In this document: piece by piece, positions 12,001-23,156 of the stretch
Position numbering within the stretch: the first letter of the stretch is position 1
How the letters are laid out: every line of letters begins with the position of its first letter
NCBI RefSeq assembly: GCF_000219625.1
Contig: NC_018208.1
Location: forward strand, 1,550,001-1,614,000
From: Zymoseptoria tritici IPO323
Taxonomy: Eukaryota; Ascomycota; Dothideomycetes; Mycosphaerellales; Mycosphaerellaceae
Length of the DNA: 64,000 bases
Direction of reading: 5' to 3'
Translations under genes and position numbers: made by a program
Notes under the pieces: model-generated
The model's input: the letters and a program-made list of their open reading frames with translations, nothing else
Databases searched by the model: none
What the model was told of the DNA's origin: nothing

Positions 12001-12850
12001 GACCCTGAAGAACATTGCTTAGCGGGCATGAGGACGCAACTACTTGGAGGACGACTGGATGTGCTTACCGCCTCATGAGATTCTTCTGGTTCGATACTGG
12101 TCCGATCCTTCTTCGACAGCAGAATAACTGACCGAATCGGGCAATTGTTTCTTGACTGGATGAAATTCGCGCTAGAGGGACACTAGAGACATTGCTTAGC
12201 TTCGGCGTGATTGCAGCGACTCGGGATGAGACCTGGGGTGATCGAGAACTGTCCGTATGCCTTTGTGAAGGCAGTAATCTTTCCGCATGCGGTAATCTGG
12301 ATCTATGTGGATGAATTCCACGCTAGGGGCCCAGCTACTCGGCTGTGAATCGAGATTGGCTTATGCTATGCGAGCAGACTTTCCGCTCGGCTGCTCGCGT
12401 GAGCAGAATTTCCGCGTGCAAGATGTGATTGGCGTGGCTTCCTCGCTGTCACGTGCGACTGCGCAGTTGCATTGTGCTTGGCTGTGTGTTCTGCTGCTTC
12501 AGGGGTAGCCATCTCTGCTTCAACAGTCGCGCAAGCAGCGGCGAACGTTTGCTGTCACGTACGATGAAGGAGCGCACGCTGCACACGCTCTACAAACCAG
12601 CGTCCACTACTGTCTGCGACCTATTGGACTCTGGCACCGCCATGCTCGCCGTCCGCACTGTCGCAAGTGTCCGTCAAGAATACGCCAGTCTGTCCGCGAG
12701 CTAGCGGGGCGAGAAGCCCAGACACTCTGGCGACCTGGGTGAACCGCAGCAGACTCTGCACTTGGGTCGCAACTGTGCTGTGACGAGGCGAGCACGGACA
12801 AATGCGCTCGAGCGTGATCGGCGATCTGGCGAACAATGGCTAGCGCTGAG
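9091..12850 (+). repeat. Degenerate tandem satellite, period about 150 bp
   Basis: A sequence close to ACATTGCTTAGCG, or its variant ACATGAGCTAGCG, recurs at about 9093, 9248, 9384, 10207, 10513, 10668, 10821, 11262, 11404, 11707, 11875, 12012, 12187, 12697 and 12835. Neighbouring copies are 136-175 bp apart, and the larger gaps are near multiples of about 150. A second block resembling CTGGATGTGCTTACGGC follows 40-60 bp after many of them (9433, 10258, 10715, 10870, 11753, 12057). The first three units also share GAGAGCAGCCAG. Copies are very diverged, so the array is old. No reading frame is conserved across units, hence it is not a repeat protein gene. Confidence 0.7.
9567..9775 (+). repeat. 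Local 80-bp tandem duplication
   Basis: The block beginning AAGTGGAGACTGGCACCGCA at 9567 is repeated nearly perfectly at 9647, with degenerate third and partial copies at 9726 and 9751. It lies inside the diverged satellite and is clearly younger than it. Confidence 0.8.
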
Positions 12851-13610
12851 CGAGATCGAGCCATTTGGAACGCGGCGTATTGCAGTTACTGGCGGTGGTG
12901 GCGCAGCAGCGGAGGCCGACGTCGGTCTCGATGGCGAGGCATCGGTAGTGGGCAAATATCGGTGGGAAAAGAGTCATCGTGCACTGACATATGACAGGAC
13001 ATCACCAGTACCTGTGGTGTTACTCGCTCGTCCTTGGTCGGGAAGCCAGCCAGCGTAACTCTAAACCTTCAAACTGCCGGCTGCCAGTTTACGACTCGAG
13101 ACTCGTTGTCATCGGGGCGGCAAGACCTTGGATGGCATCCACAAATTGATACGGACATGCAGCTGACGTTTTCCCGCATCGCAGAAACTCAAGGAGAATG
13201 ATTCCGAGAGATCGATCTTCACACATTCATTCACATTCAACCCAACGTGGCGGCATTAGCGGCTTAAGCTTTGCCTAAAATGACTAGTCCATCTCTAGTA
13301 CCAGGGCGCTACTCTTCGAGCTCTGTGCTCGGACTCCTCCCACTCGGCTCCAGAGTAAACCCTCACACACCAGAGCAAGAAGAGCCCCGCGATAATGTTG
13401 TGGATAGCTCGCAACAATGGAACGCGGTGAGTCCGCTTTCCTCTGCCATTTCTCGGCGACGACGAGGGGGAGGCAGAGTCTGCTCTCCCGCGCCGGTGAA
13501 AGGTTATCACTTGCCTACTCTACTTCTCCGTTTGCCCAACTGCTCTCCTACACTCTTACAAACACCATACCAATCACAAACCCACCATCACCACCAACAC
13601 CACAAGCACC
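12851..13610. other. Intergenic before the small basic-protein gene
   Basis: No gene seen. The last 100 bases are rich in ACCA and CAC, as in fungal 5' leaders, and end at the ATG at 13611. Confidence 0.4.
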
Positions 13611-14010
13611 ATGGCAATGCTGTTCACCACCCCAGCCGACAGCTTCACCATGACCACCCGGTCCATGTCTCGCCATGGCACCCGGGCCGTCATCAAAGTC
13701 CGCCCTGTCCGCCGCCAGAAGATCTGGCTTCGCCTGCCGGGATGTTACTCCCCCCGCCCTCACAAGGGCAAAGTAAGTCTTCTTCACCCTGCTCGCCTGT
13801 TTCTGGCGTGACTGCGTGAGGTCTGATCACTGACTCGTCTCTTGCTCGCAGAAAAGCGGTATCGTTCTTAGTCTCAAGAAGAAGAAGAACGGCCAGACTG
13901 GCTGGGTGGGAAAGGTACGTTCCAAACGTTCGTGTGCGCGAGAGAGTGGTGTGCTGACTTTTGTGTAGAGCTGGCAGAAGCCGGGATTTCCGAGGAAATT
14001 GTCGAGGTGA
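13611..14010 (+). CDS. Small basic protein of unknown function, three exons
   Basis: Exons 13611-13772, 13852-13914 and 13969-14010 join in phase 0 to encode 88 residues. Donors are GTAAGT and GTACGT and acceptors are GCAG and GTAG. A CTGAC branch site lies before the second acceptor, and a plausible TCAC/TGAC site before the first. The protein is very rich in Arg and Lys: GTRAVIKVRPVRRQKIWLRL in exon 1, LSLKKKKNGQTGWVGK in exon 2 and SWQKPGFPRKLSR in exon 3. There is no signal peptide or membrane segment. I do not recognise the family. The consistent splice signals and short phase-0 exons argue for a real gene; a nucleic-acid or ribosome partner would fit the charge but is inference. Confidence 0.6.
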
Positions 14011-14976
14011 TGGGCATACTCTTGAGGAGCTGAGCAATTGCATCGCGAGGCATTTGCATGCATTGGGTGATAGCGTTGGAAGCAATGATAGCGTTCTCAT
14101 CGTGATGAAAAAGGGGTCCATTGTGGGTGAAGCGTCGCATCTTGTGTAGCATGTAGCATACAATGCAGTTCCAATGTCAAGTTCGTCATCCTCAAATGTT
14201 TCCACGTTGTCGCTACCTTCCCTGCCGAGCTGTTCCTGGTGACGTCGATCTAGCCATGACCGTGAAGGAGCGAGTTGTGTATATGCCGCGTGGAAGGCGA
14301 AGCGAACAACAATCACACGACTAAACCACGCTGACTAGTAGTGGTATGCGCACAACATCTGCTCCGAGGACTCAAGAGCATCAACCATCCTCTTGATCAA
14401 ATGCATCTTGGCTCCCTCATCGCAGGGTGAAAGCTTTTACCTCGCTCGCTCTTCAAAACGTCGCGCCTACCCCGAGCGTGACCCAGTACCTCGAACTTCA
14501 CGCATTGTCCCGCCAGCGGAGTCTAGGTCGCTCATGACCATCGACTTCCGTCTGCGAATCACCCTCACACGGAATCTCTACCATTCGCATCATCGGACAT
14601 TCTGATCGAGCGCACACCCCGAATCGCCGAGCACTTCGCTGAGAGGAGTTTGCATACATTGGACCACTGGCCGCAACACATGCACATGGTCTTGAGCAAC
14701 GAGGGATCCCCCAGGAGCGAGAAAAAGAAGAACATGGTCTATGGCATGATGGTACACAAGATGTGAGATATGGATGCGAACAATGAAAAGGGGGTAAAGA
14801 GAAAGCGGAAAACACGAGGTCTCGTTTGAGGATACAGCAATGTCACAAGGTGCAGCACGCATGTCCTGAAGACGAAAACACTGGGTCAAGTAAATGAGCG
14901 TCCAATAAATCGCTACAGAATAGAGTCTCCAGCATGGCATGCCGAGACTTCAATCGAACTTCCATACTCATGTTTT
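14011..14976. other. Intergenic, no gene seen
   Basis: Nearly 1 kb between the small basic-protein gene and the 3' end of the minus-strand F-box gene. Only short incoherent frames on both strands; presumably the two 3' untranslated regions. Confidence 0.5.
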
Positions 14977-16674
14977 CTACTCCCATCCCAGCCCATAACT
15001 CTTCACCCGACTCCAATAAAACGCCTTATCATTTCTCAACTCAAATCGTCCAAAGTCCTCCCTTTCTTTGTCCCAACTCCAAAACCCCTTCCAAGCCAAC
15101 TTGTTGTTCCTCGCCCCTTTACCCGCATGCGCCAATGCCAAATGCAAAACATAGGTGTACTTCGACACCACACCTTCGGTCTCCACGAACACGTCGCCTT
15201 CCACTGCCTCGTGCTCCAGATCGGCGAGCGGTGAGCTGGGCCCACTGCTTTGCGAGGACAAGGGACCAGAAAGTCGCCAGCGGCCACGGAGCGCATCTTT
15301 CATCACGCTGCTGGGTAGTGCAGAGGTATGAGTATGGGCTCCCAGGTTGGACTTGGTGAGGTGATGTACGACATCGGCTGGTTCAGCGGTGGTGAGCAGG
15401 GAGATTGCGGCGCCGTCTCGGAAAAATCGGAGGTACCGGAAGTAGGTTACCACATGTACCGGTGCGCCCCAGGTAAGAGTGTTGGACGAATTTGCTCCGG
15501 CTCGGGTGTAGTTCACTGTGCTGATGTAGCAGCCATTGAAACGAACTCGTGGCCGGGAGCGGAACATGCGGAGGTAGGAGGCGGCGTAGGTCGTTTGTAG
15601 GAGGGAGGAGGTCAGGGAATGGAAGGCGAGCTGACGTTCTTCGGGAGTCGGGATGGAGATGTCTACATCGTGTTCCTCATCTTGAGATGCGGGAAGGAAG
15701 TAGTGTTGAGGCTCAATTGGCTGTCCGGACACCTCGCAGACGAAGTCGTAGTGCATCGCGGCAAAGCCGAACGCTCTGCCTTCGACGACTTCTTTCCAGA
15801 TTGGTTCTTCGGCGAGGACGAGATAAGCAAGGCGTTTGCAGACTTGAGCTAGGAGGACGAATGATGCGACGTCGGTGGTTGCGACGGCAGACAAGATGTG
15901 AGCGAGGATTTCTTCGGGCAGCTCGGCGATCAGACATCGCTGTGCTGGGGATGCACTTGTGGGTGGTTCTGGAGGCTCGATACGCATGGTGGAGAATTCT
16001 TCGACTAATTGCTTCAAGGTTGCAGGCAAGGCATCCGTGCTAGCACTACCATGTAGTGAGTGGTGGGCGGTACCAGGCACAGTGGAGGCAACATTCGATG
16101 GGTTGATGTTGATCGGTTTTGTCTTGACAAATGAAGAGGGCGGGAAGTGTTTCTTCTTGTAGGCTTCGTGCACACCATCATCGAGCTGCGACTTACCTCA
16201 GCATATGTACAAGAATGAATGGAGCGGAAAAGAGTGTGGACGGACTTTGAATGCTTTCCTGTAATGTCTCATACTCTCGCCGAGATTGCCCTGCGTTTCC
16301 TTCTCCACTGCTCGCTCGTAGTGCTCCAGAGCATTGCTGGGTTCCTTATGAACGTTTCTGTCATGATCCTGGCCGTCAACTCCGAGCTTCAGCTGCTCCT
16401 CCTTGTCCGGCAGATCGTGATATGTTCGCGGCTCGATTGCTTCGGAGTAGTCTTCTCTCCGTCGTGCGGTTGAGGCGCCGACTGTCACTGATCGTGCGGC
16501 CTCTGATCGAGACTTAGTGTTTCTGGCGTCGTCCTGTGTCTTTGTTGATGATTCTCCGGATTTCTTGTTCCTGGCCAGCACCTCCTGCCGCCACTGCTGG
16601 CGGAATGCCTCGAGTTCGACTTCGGTCTCGGGCGCGGCATCACTCGACTTTCGCTCTTCTTCCCGGCTCTCCAT
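14977..16674 (-). CDS. F-box protein of the FBXO9 / Pof7 / Hrt3 family
   Basis: Exon 1 is 16674-16246 and exon 2 is 16185-14977, joined across a 60-nt intron to give 545 residues. The donor is an unusual GTCCGT; the acceptor is CGCAG. The join produces AFKLDDGVHEAYKKK, the expected family sequence. The N-terminus is charged and contains a TPR-like helix pair (ALEHYERAVEKETQGNLGES) near residues 112-143. The F-box (LIAELPEEILAHILSAV) starts near residue 228. The C-terminal half (RPRVRFNGCYISTVNYTRAG and WGAPVHVVTYFRYLRFF) is the conserved FBXO9/Hrt3 substrate region. Such proteins are receptors of SCF ubiquitin ligases. The gene is divergent from the mitochondrial carrier at 17078. Confidence 0.92.
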
Positions 16675-17077
16675 GATTCGAATGCAACACCTACGAGTGA
16701 TATGCCGAGGAACTGATATTCATAAGACAAACGGTGACTCCTCAACGAGGTGACGTTGACGGAGGCTGGATGACAAAGCGTGCGGGATCGTGGAAACCAT
16801 CGGACTGAGGTCCGTTGCTCGTTGGCCCTGTTTCTCCGGAGTCGGCCATCGAAGTTTATCTCCAGTCATGGAATCATCATAACCACCGCATCATCTGGAC
16901 CGCCAAATCACAATCCTCAAGCCGACCTCATCTTCCTTCCGCCACCGCTCCGCCCTCTCTCGCGATCTCCGCTCGACGTCTACGATAACAGACAACAGTC
17001 CTTCACAACGTTCAAGTGGCAACAAAGCAAACGTTAGCGCCGCCGGCGCAATACAAACGAGCAGAGAAGCAGAGAGG
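16675..17077. promoter_or_regulatory. Bidirectional promoter region between F-box and carrier genes
   Basis: A 403-bp segment between two divergent start codons. The side toward the carrier gene has a C/T-rich stretch around 16920-16975. No specific operator is recognised. Confidence 0.4.
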
Positions 17078-18392
17078 ATGTCGACAACACACACACAAGG
17101 ACAGTCGCATGACAGAATACCGCCCATCGGCGAGGACGGCGACGGTGTCGGCATATACAATGGCCCACCAGGCCGGACAGCACCCGATCCCGACACGTCA
17201 ATATCGCAGAAGATGCTCTCTGCGGTCATTGGCAGTCTGCTTACATCATTACTGGGTTTGTTCTGCCTGATGCTCGACAACGATCCCAAACTGACCCTCC
17301 ATCACAGTAACACCGCTCGATGTCGTCCGCGTAAGGCTCCAAGCCCAACCTCGTCCGTCTGCTCCCTCCTCATCCCTACCTTCCTTCGTCCAACTTCCTC
17401 CCAACCTCGGCGTGACAGCGTGTTGCCGCGAGGTGTTCTGGGTGCAGAACCAATCACAATTCTGCGTCGCTTCTCCGCCATCATCCTCCGCCGCCGCAGC
17501 CGTCATGGATGAGCGCATCATCTCTGACTGTGCTGCAGAAGAATCGCAACGGCGAACGTTCAACTCTACACTCGATGGGCTAAGAAAGATCGCACGGAAT
17601 GAAGGAGTTTTGACGCTATGGAGAGGTCTCAGTCCAACGTTGATGATGGCGATACCGGGAAACGTCATCTACTTTGCGGGATACGACTGGCTGAGAACGA
17701 GCAAGATGAGCCCGATCGAGGGCAGGGTCAGCGATGCATATGCGCCGCTGGCGGCAGGATCGGTGTCAAGAGTACTGGCAGCAATCGTGGTTAGCCCGAT
17801 CGAGATGCTGCGGACGAGGATGCAGGCCGTGGCCTCAAAAGAGAAGAACGTTATGCGGGCAACAATGGTGGGACTGAAGGATATGGTTGGCACGGACGGA
17901 TACACATCTCTTTGGCGAGGTCTCACGTTGACTTTCTGGCGAGATGTGCCTTTCTCGGCTCTGTATTGGTGGGGTTACGAGTACGGCCGCGAGCGATTGC
18001 ACGAGGCGAGAGCAAGAGACTCCTCGATTTCTGGACAAAGTCGCCGAGACCTGACCAAGAGTGAGCTTCTCCAAGATTCTTTTATCGCAGGAGCCGGTGC
18101 AGGCGCCATTGCTGCTTTGGTCACGACACCGTTCGATGTTGGCAAGACCCGCCAGCAGACTGTGATCAATTCGAACATGTCCGCCGAGCAACGGCGAGCC
18201 CTACCGGAGAATCGGACAATGCCTCGCTTCTTGTGGCATATCTACTGTCAGGATGGAATGTCTGGACTGTGCAAAGGCTGGGCGGCACGATGTTTGAAAG
18301 TCGCTCCAGCGTGTGCCATCATGATCTCGAGTTATGAGATTGGCAAGAAGATGGCGGTCACTGTCAACGAGAAGAAGGAGTTGAGGGAGTGA
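17078..18392 (+). CDS. MTM1: Mitochondrial carrier, Mtm1 / SLC25A39-40 type
   Basis: Two exons (17078-17255 and 17308-18392) encode 420 residues; the 52-nt intron contains CTGAC and ends CACAG. All three mitochondrial carrier signatures P-x-[DE]-x-x-[KR]-x-[KR] are present: PLDVVRVR starting near residue 62, PIEMLRTR and PFDVGKTR. The insertion after the first signature contains GVTACCREVFW, typical of the Mtm1/SLC25A39-40 branch, and repeat 1 ends WRGLSPTLMMAIPGNVIYF. Members sit in the inner mitochondrial membrane and are linked to glutathione import and manganese/iron handling. The start ATG gives a hydrophilic 45-residue leader before the first transmembrane helix, which is usual in fungi. 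Without the first intron the signature would be split, so the intron is well supported. Confidence 0.93.
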
Positions 18393-19019
18393 AGACTTCG
18401 TGAATGTAAGATTGGTGGGTAGAGCAGTGTGAGCGTTCCGCGACTTCATGGGAACGGCGTTCTGCATTCAGCAGAGTCGGCGAGCGATGGCCATGTGGGA
18501 TCGAAACTCGCCCGACATTCAATGTATAATAATGACAGCACACTCAGCAACGACGGCAGAAGAATCTGCCTTTTCGCCAACTCTGTTTCAAGATCTTCAA
18601 ATATGCTTTGCAGGGCATCCCGTCCAATCTTCGGCCGAACGTCATTGACATCGCAACCCTGCACGCCGAACACTTCCGAGATGCCTTTCCTTCAACCGGC
18701 TTCTTCCTCCAGTCGCCTTGTCACGCCGACTCACCAACGAAAAAGAAACATCTCACCGCCTCCGACAACGCAGTCGTCATGAATATTCAAGACCATGCGC
18801 CACACCGCTCGAGCTGAAAAGCCAGGGATTCCCATGCACAGCATTGTAGATCTATCTACCATTGCAAGGGACTTGCCCGAAGCTCATGCCGTAGCTCAGT
18901 CTAAAAGCAGAGCCTTGGACCCATGCAAATAATCCCAGCAAGACTTCACTCAGTATGGCGAAGGATCTCTCTCTCCTCCAGAACCACCTTCCTTTCTTAA
19001 CACTCTACGTCCCGACGCC
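18393..19019. other. Intergenic, no gene seen
   Basis: A 627-bp spacer between two plus-strand genes. It has no convincing frame and should hold the terminator of the carrier gene and the promoter of the SGNH hydrolase gene. Confidence 0.45.
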
Positions 19020-21310
19020 ATGCTTTGGCGCTCAACCACTCAGCGCGCCGCTTTGATCTGTGGTCTTGGGCTGCTCTCCGCCCTTTCCAGTCCTGCCGCA
19101 GCCCAGCATGAGATCGGCGACAATTTTGGCGTGTCGGAGAGGAGTCAGGACGGCGAGGCACGGCGAGACCCCATGCGAGTTCTTGTGGTCGGGGACTCGA
19201 TGACACACTGCGATCCAGGCGACTACACCTGGCGCTGGCGGCTGCTGGAATGGTTCGAAGCCCAAGGAATCGCCTTTGAGTATGTGGGACCGTATTCTGG
19301 AACGCTCGGGATCCCAGATGCAACACCACCGATAGCGCCTCTTCCATATGGGACGAGTGCTCCGAAGGAGGAACCGAACTTTAATGGCTCTTACGCCGAC
19401 GGTATCGATTCTGATGGTCGCCTGTAGTGTCTTCTGATATGCGGTGTTCGACTGTGGCTGTGGCTGACATACTGCAGGAATCATTTCGCCGTCATCGGAC
19501 GAGCGACGAAGACTGATGTGCCTTTGATTGAGCAAGTCGTGCGAGACCATCCTGCGGACCTCATGTTGGTTGATATGGGCTTCAATGATCTGGGCTGGTT
19601 TTATAGCGACGATGTTGAGCTTGTGAACAATACGTGGACATTCATCCAGAATACTCGCCGTGCAAGCCCGAATATGAAGTTTGTATTGGCTACAATAGGT
19701 ATGGAGCGAGAAGATAGGCTTTCATGCCGTTGGCTGACAGCTTTTCCTAGTACACCGAACATTTCTTGGTGGGCGGCAAGATCTCGTCAGGATGACTGAC
19801 TCGTTCAATCGCGCGATGAAATCGAAGGTTAGCGAATGGAGCACCCCTGGGTCTCCGGTGAGTCCTTACAGCTAACGCAAGTCCCGTCCGTGGTGGTTTC
19901 TGGCTAATTCCAAGCAGGTCACATGGGCTCCCGTGCGAGAAGAGTATGAATGCGGACCGCAATACGGAATCAAAGGATGTCCAGCCGCCTGGGATGGTCT
20001 CCATCCCAACGAGCTGGGAGAATACCAGATTGCGAGGGGCTTTAGTCGAGCACTTGTCAGTGCTCTTGGAATCGGTAAAGCTCCGCTCGAGGTTCCGAAG
20101 GATATTCCGAGGAGGCCGCTTCCACCTCCGAGTAACTTTCAAGTGGCATCATCTGCTTATGGTGTGACTGCGACTTGGAATGAAGGTAGTGCATCAGGTA
20201 TCTCAGTCAATCTGCGAGCCCTGCTAATATCGAAATCACAGTACACGCCGCTTACGAGTACGATGTGGAGCGAATCATCAATGGCGGAGCTGTCAACGAT
20301 TCTTCTTCGGAGCAAGTAAAGGCGAACAGATGGGATGCGAAGTATTCCGAGAAGGGCTGGTCGTAAGCTAAAAGTCAGGGCTCTACTGAAGTGACGAACT
20401 GATTCGAGTCCTGCAGATATCAAGTCCGGATCCGTTCAAGCGCAGGGAATCGCAAAGGCGACTGGAGCAACTGGCTCACAGCTATTGCTAAGCCTGAGTC
20501 AGCAGCGCCACCAGCAGATGTCACTGTTCATTCAACTCCGTCAGGATTCGACATAACGTGGACTGCACCAAGCGGAAAATACAGCGACTCCATCATCCAG
20601 TACGACATCTACTGGCAAGACCAAGATCTACAATGTGCATATCCCCAAAACGCGGGATTCGAACCTACCGGAAGCGCCCACATCGTCAACCTCACTGCCG
20701 GACACAGGCACACCGTCTCCATCGACGCCTGGAATGCCGCAGGGCCTGGACTGCCGTTCCTGGCAAGAGACATTGTGCCTGGCAGTGGTGTACCTGGGAC
20801 CACCACGGGTTTGCAAGTCGGGGTGACGAACGACACGCACTTTCATCTCACTTGGGATGCGATGCGTGGTGCGGCTGGATACTACGTTTTGAGCCGGAGC
20901 ATTAGCCAATCTGAGACGAGGTGGGAGAAAGTGGATGGCACCTTCAGTCGGCCGTGTGCGGATGTATTGGCGCCTACTAATGGAACTTATGAGTATGCTT
21001 TGAATTTGTTGTTAATCGATGATGGCGGTGCTGACTTATTGAAAGATATGCGATTACTGCGTTTAATGGCGACACCGATGGTGGTAGAAGTCAAGCCGTG
21101 GAGGCGCCGAAAGCGGGATCTCCGAGTGTTGGAGCGTGTCCTGCTCCTCCTGGTGAGTATTGAGTCCATGCAAGGCGTTCATTGGAGGACCTGTGCTGAT
21201 GTGAAGTGTCAGACCCGTGCCCTCCTACAGACCCGTCAACCATTCCAGGCACCGATCCGATCGATCCTAGTGATCCGCCGCCGGTGAACTCGACCAAGAC
21301 TGATTCTTGA
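19020..21310 (+). CDS. Secreted SGNH/GDSL hydrolase with fibronectin type III-like modules
   Basis: Eight exons (19020-19423, 19478-19698, 19751-19857, 19918-20185, 20242-20362, 20417-20992, 21046-21152, 21213-21310) give 633 residues; the seven introns are 52-60 nt and most have clear CTGAC or CTAAT branch sites. A signal peptide (ALICGLGLLSALSSPAAA) leads into the SGNH fold: block I VLVVGDSMTH with Ser60, a block III-like DMGFNDLGW with Asn171, and block V WDGLHPNELGEY with Asp270 and His273. From about residue 310 on there are at least two beta-rich modules of fibronectin III type (FDITWTAPSGKYSDSIIQYD; FHLTWDAMRGAAGYYVLSRS). A Pro/Asp-rich tail ends the protein. It is probably an extracellular esterase acting on polysaccharide or lipid esters; the substrate is unknown. 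Exon 4 has an alternative donor at 20198 that adds four residues. Confidence 0.9.
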
Positions 21311-22235
21311 AGCCCGAGCTCCACTTTATCGTCCTCTTGCACCGTTGGATGCCACTATGATTTGAAGTTGAGCAAGCGGAACTTCAAATGCATCAAGCAC
21401 AAAACAAGCAACTTGTTGACGCTGAGCGAACCTATCTGGGGCTCGCACGGGACCGCCTACACTACAAGCAGTCCTGGCTTGGCGACATCTGGCCGAGCAA
21501 GATGCAGGAGTCAGCGAGCAGATAGCAAGACTCTTACGTTCGCTGTATGCGGTTCTCGCAGATTGCTGCACCGTGTGGTGCCTTGCTTTTGGATGAAAGC
21601 CCAGTCGACCTCTGCGGGAATGCCGCTGCACTTGACCGCCTATCATGAGCAAGGTCTCGATGTTAGTTGGGCAGTATATCTGGTACACCATGCGCCGAGA
21701 GGGTTCTGCGTTCTGTTTGTACATTGTCGGTACTGCGTAAGGCCCTCATGCATCAAAAGCTCGGCCTTCGAATTGCCCAGCTTTTGGTTCGTGGCGGAGA
21801 TGGCATTCTGAGATCACGTCTAGATGTGAAAACCACACGTCGAAGAGCCTTCTTCTTGAAGCGATGGTCCTACACTCCTTCTATGATGTTCAACCAAGGG
21901 CGGAATGGGTTGTACAAAGAACTGAAGATTCTCGGACATCCTTCGCTCGCATGCGATGCGTTGCACCGTGCCACTCAATAGGAGGCGTTCAGAAGAGATC
22001 TTTCGTAGCACATTGCTCAGAATAGCATCATGAAAGGAAACCATTGCATATCGCGTCAGTAATTCAGGAGACGGAGTCGGAGTCGGACATGAGATTGTAA
22101 TGTTGTAGAACTAATGTCTTGGCGCTGGATGTCGCGCCGTTAGATCGAGCTGCACTTCACCTCAACATCACCGCCTGTATTCCAGCCTAGCCAATCTACT
22201 TCAACAGCTCAAGCCAATGTGACTTCCCGCCCATA
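21311..22235. other. Intergenic, no gene seen
   Basis: A 925-bp spacer with short conflicting frames on both strands and no domain-like peptide. Confidence 0.45.
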
Positions 22236-22832
22236 ATGGCGCTGTCAAAGAACACGCCCACGATCTCCCCCGAAGAGCGCATCCGCGAACTCTCCACGAT
22301 CAACACCAATGTCGCAGCCCTCCTCACCTCCGCCGGACATGCCATCAACTCGCTCACGAACCGCCCTCTCGAAAGAAACACCTCCGACGAGGACACTGAA
22401 ATGAAAGATGCGGCTGGAAACTCCCCCGAAGACCACAAGAAAGCTTTTGCGCAACATACCACCGAGTTCTTTGAAGGACTGCAAGGCGTTGTGGCTCGAC
22501 TTCGCCGGCAAGCTTACGCTCTCGAAGAGGCTGGCATCATCACACCGGACACACTCGGGGTTGGAAGTACGCAGACCTCTGTCGTCTCCACGGTACAAGG
22601 TGGAAAATCTGGTGGGGCTCAGCAAGAGGTCGAGAATGTGAAGAATGGTGGGTTGGGCAATTTCGATGTGGGCTGGTTGAACAGCCGCGGGAACAAGGTT
22701 GGCAGGGACAAGGAGAAGGAGCTGGTGATTGAGGCGAAAGAGCTGCTGGAACAGGTCGTGGTGGCGAAGGGGAAGGGAACCTTGGTTGGAGGAAGTGATG
22801 CTGTGAAGCAAAGCTCTCGACAGGAAACGTGA
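22236..22832 (+). CDS. MED11: Mediator complex subunit 11
   Basis: An intronless frame of 198 residues from the ATG at 22236. Residues 12-45 (SPEERIRELSTINTNVAALL followed by TSAGHAINSL) match the conserved N-terminal helix of fungal Med11. A second helix around residues 75-100 (TTEFFEGLQGVVARLRRQAY) completes the four-helix-bundle half that pairs with Med22 in the Mediator head. The C-terminal part is Gly/Lys-rich with a last helix (EKELVIEAKELLEQVVV). It acts in the nucleus in RNA polymerase II pre-initiation. The length is a little longer than yeast Med11, as is common in filamentous fungi. Confidence 0.88.
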   Translation: MALSKNTPTISPEERIRELSTINTNVAALLTSAGHAINSLTNRPLERNTSDEDTEMKDAAGNSPEDHKKAFAQHTTEFFEGLQGVVARLRRQAYALEEAGIITPDTLGVGSTQTSVVSTVQGGKSGGAQQEVENVKNGGLGNFDVGWLNSRGNKVGRDKEKELVIEAKELLEQVVVAKGKGTLVGGSDAVKQSSRQET

Positions 22833-23156
22833 TTTCACATGCTGTTGCCGCGAAAGTGCTACCACAGGCTATCTCCGCGTGGTGTCCATCGCTCCTTGCA
22901 TGTGTACTTCCACGATATGATGAATCATGTGCTACGGAGTGAACTTGGGCCAGTCACCCTGCGAGCTGCCGTTCAGCCACCCTTCTACCGGACAACGAGC
23001 GCCGGCAATATCACTCGTCTCGCTTCGGACACCATCCACCATCCACCATCCGCTATCCGTCATCCGCCATCCGCCATCCACTTTCGACGGAACCACTTCG
23101 AATTCTTCTCAATTCAGCAATTTGCGTGCCAGCCACAACCTTCGAGGAAGAATTTG
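22833..23156. other. Intergenic with CCATCCG-type short repeats
   Basis: Between MED11 and the BTB gene. At about 23030-23085 there is an irregular array of 7-8 bp units (CATCCAC, CATCCGC, CATCCGT). No gene seen. Confidence 0.5.

Noticed and set aside
17412..18392. Mitochondrial carrier starting at 17412
   Set aside because: It would lack the first carrier signature and the first helices; an upstream exon restores them with good splice sites.
21362..21981. Plus-strand frames after the SGNH hydrolase gene
   Set aside because: Two overlapping frames with unrelated composition and no splice or domain support.
22245..22865. 206-codon minus-strand frame
   Set aside because: It is the antisense shadow of MED11.
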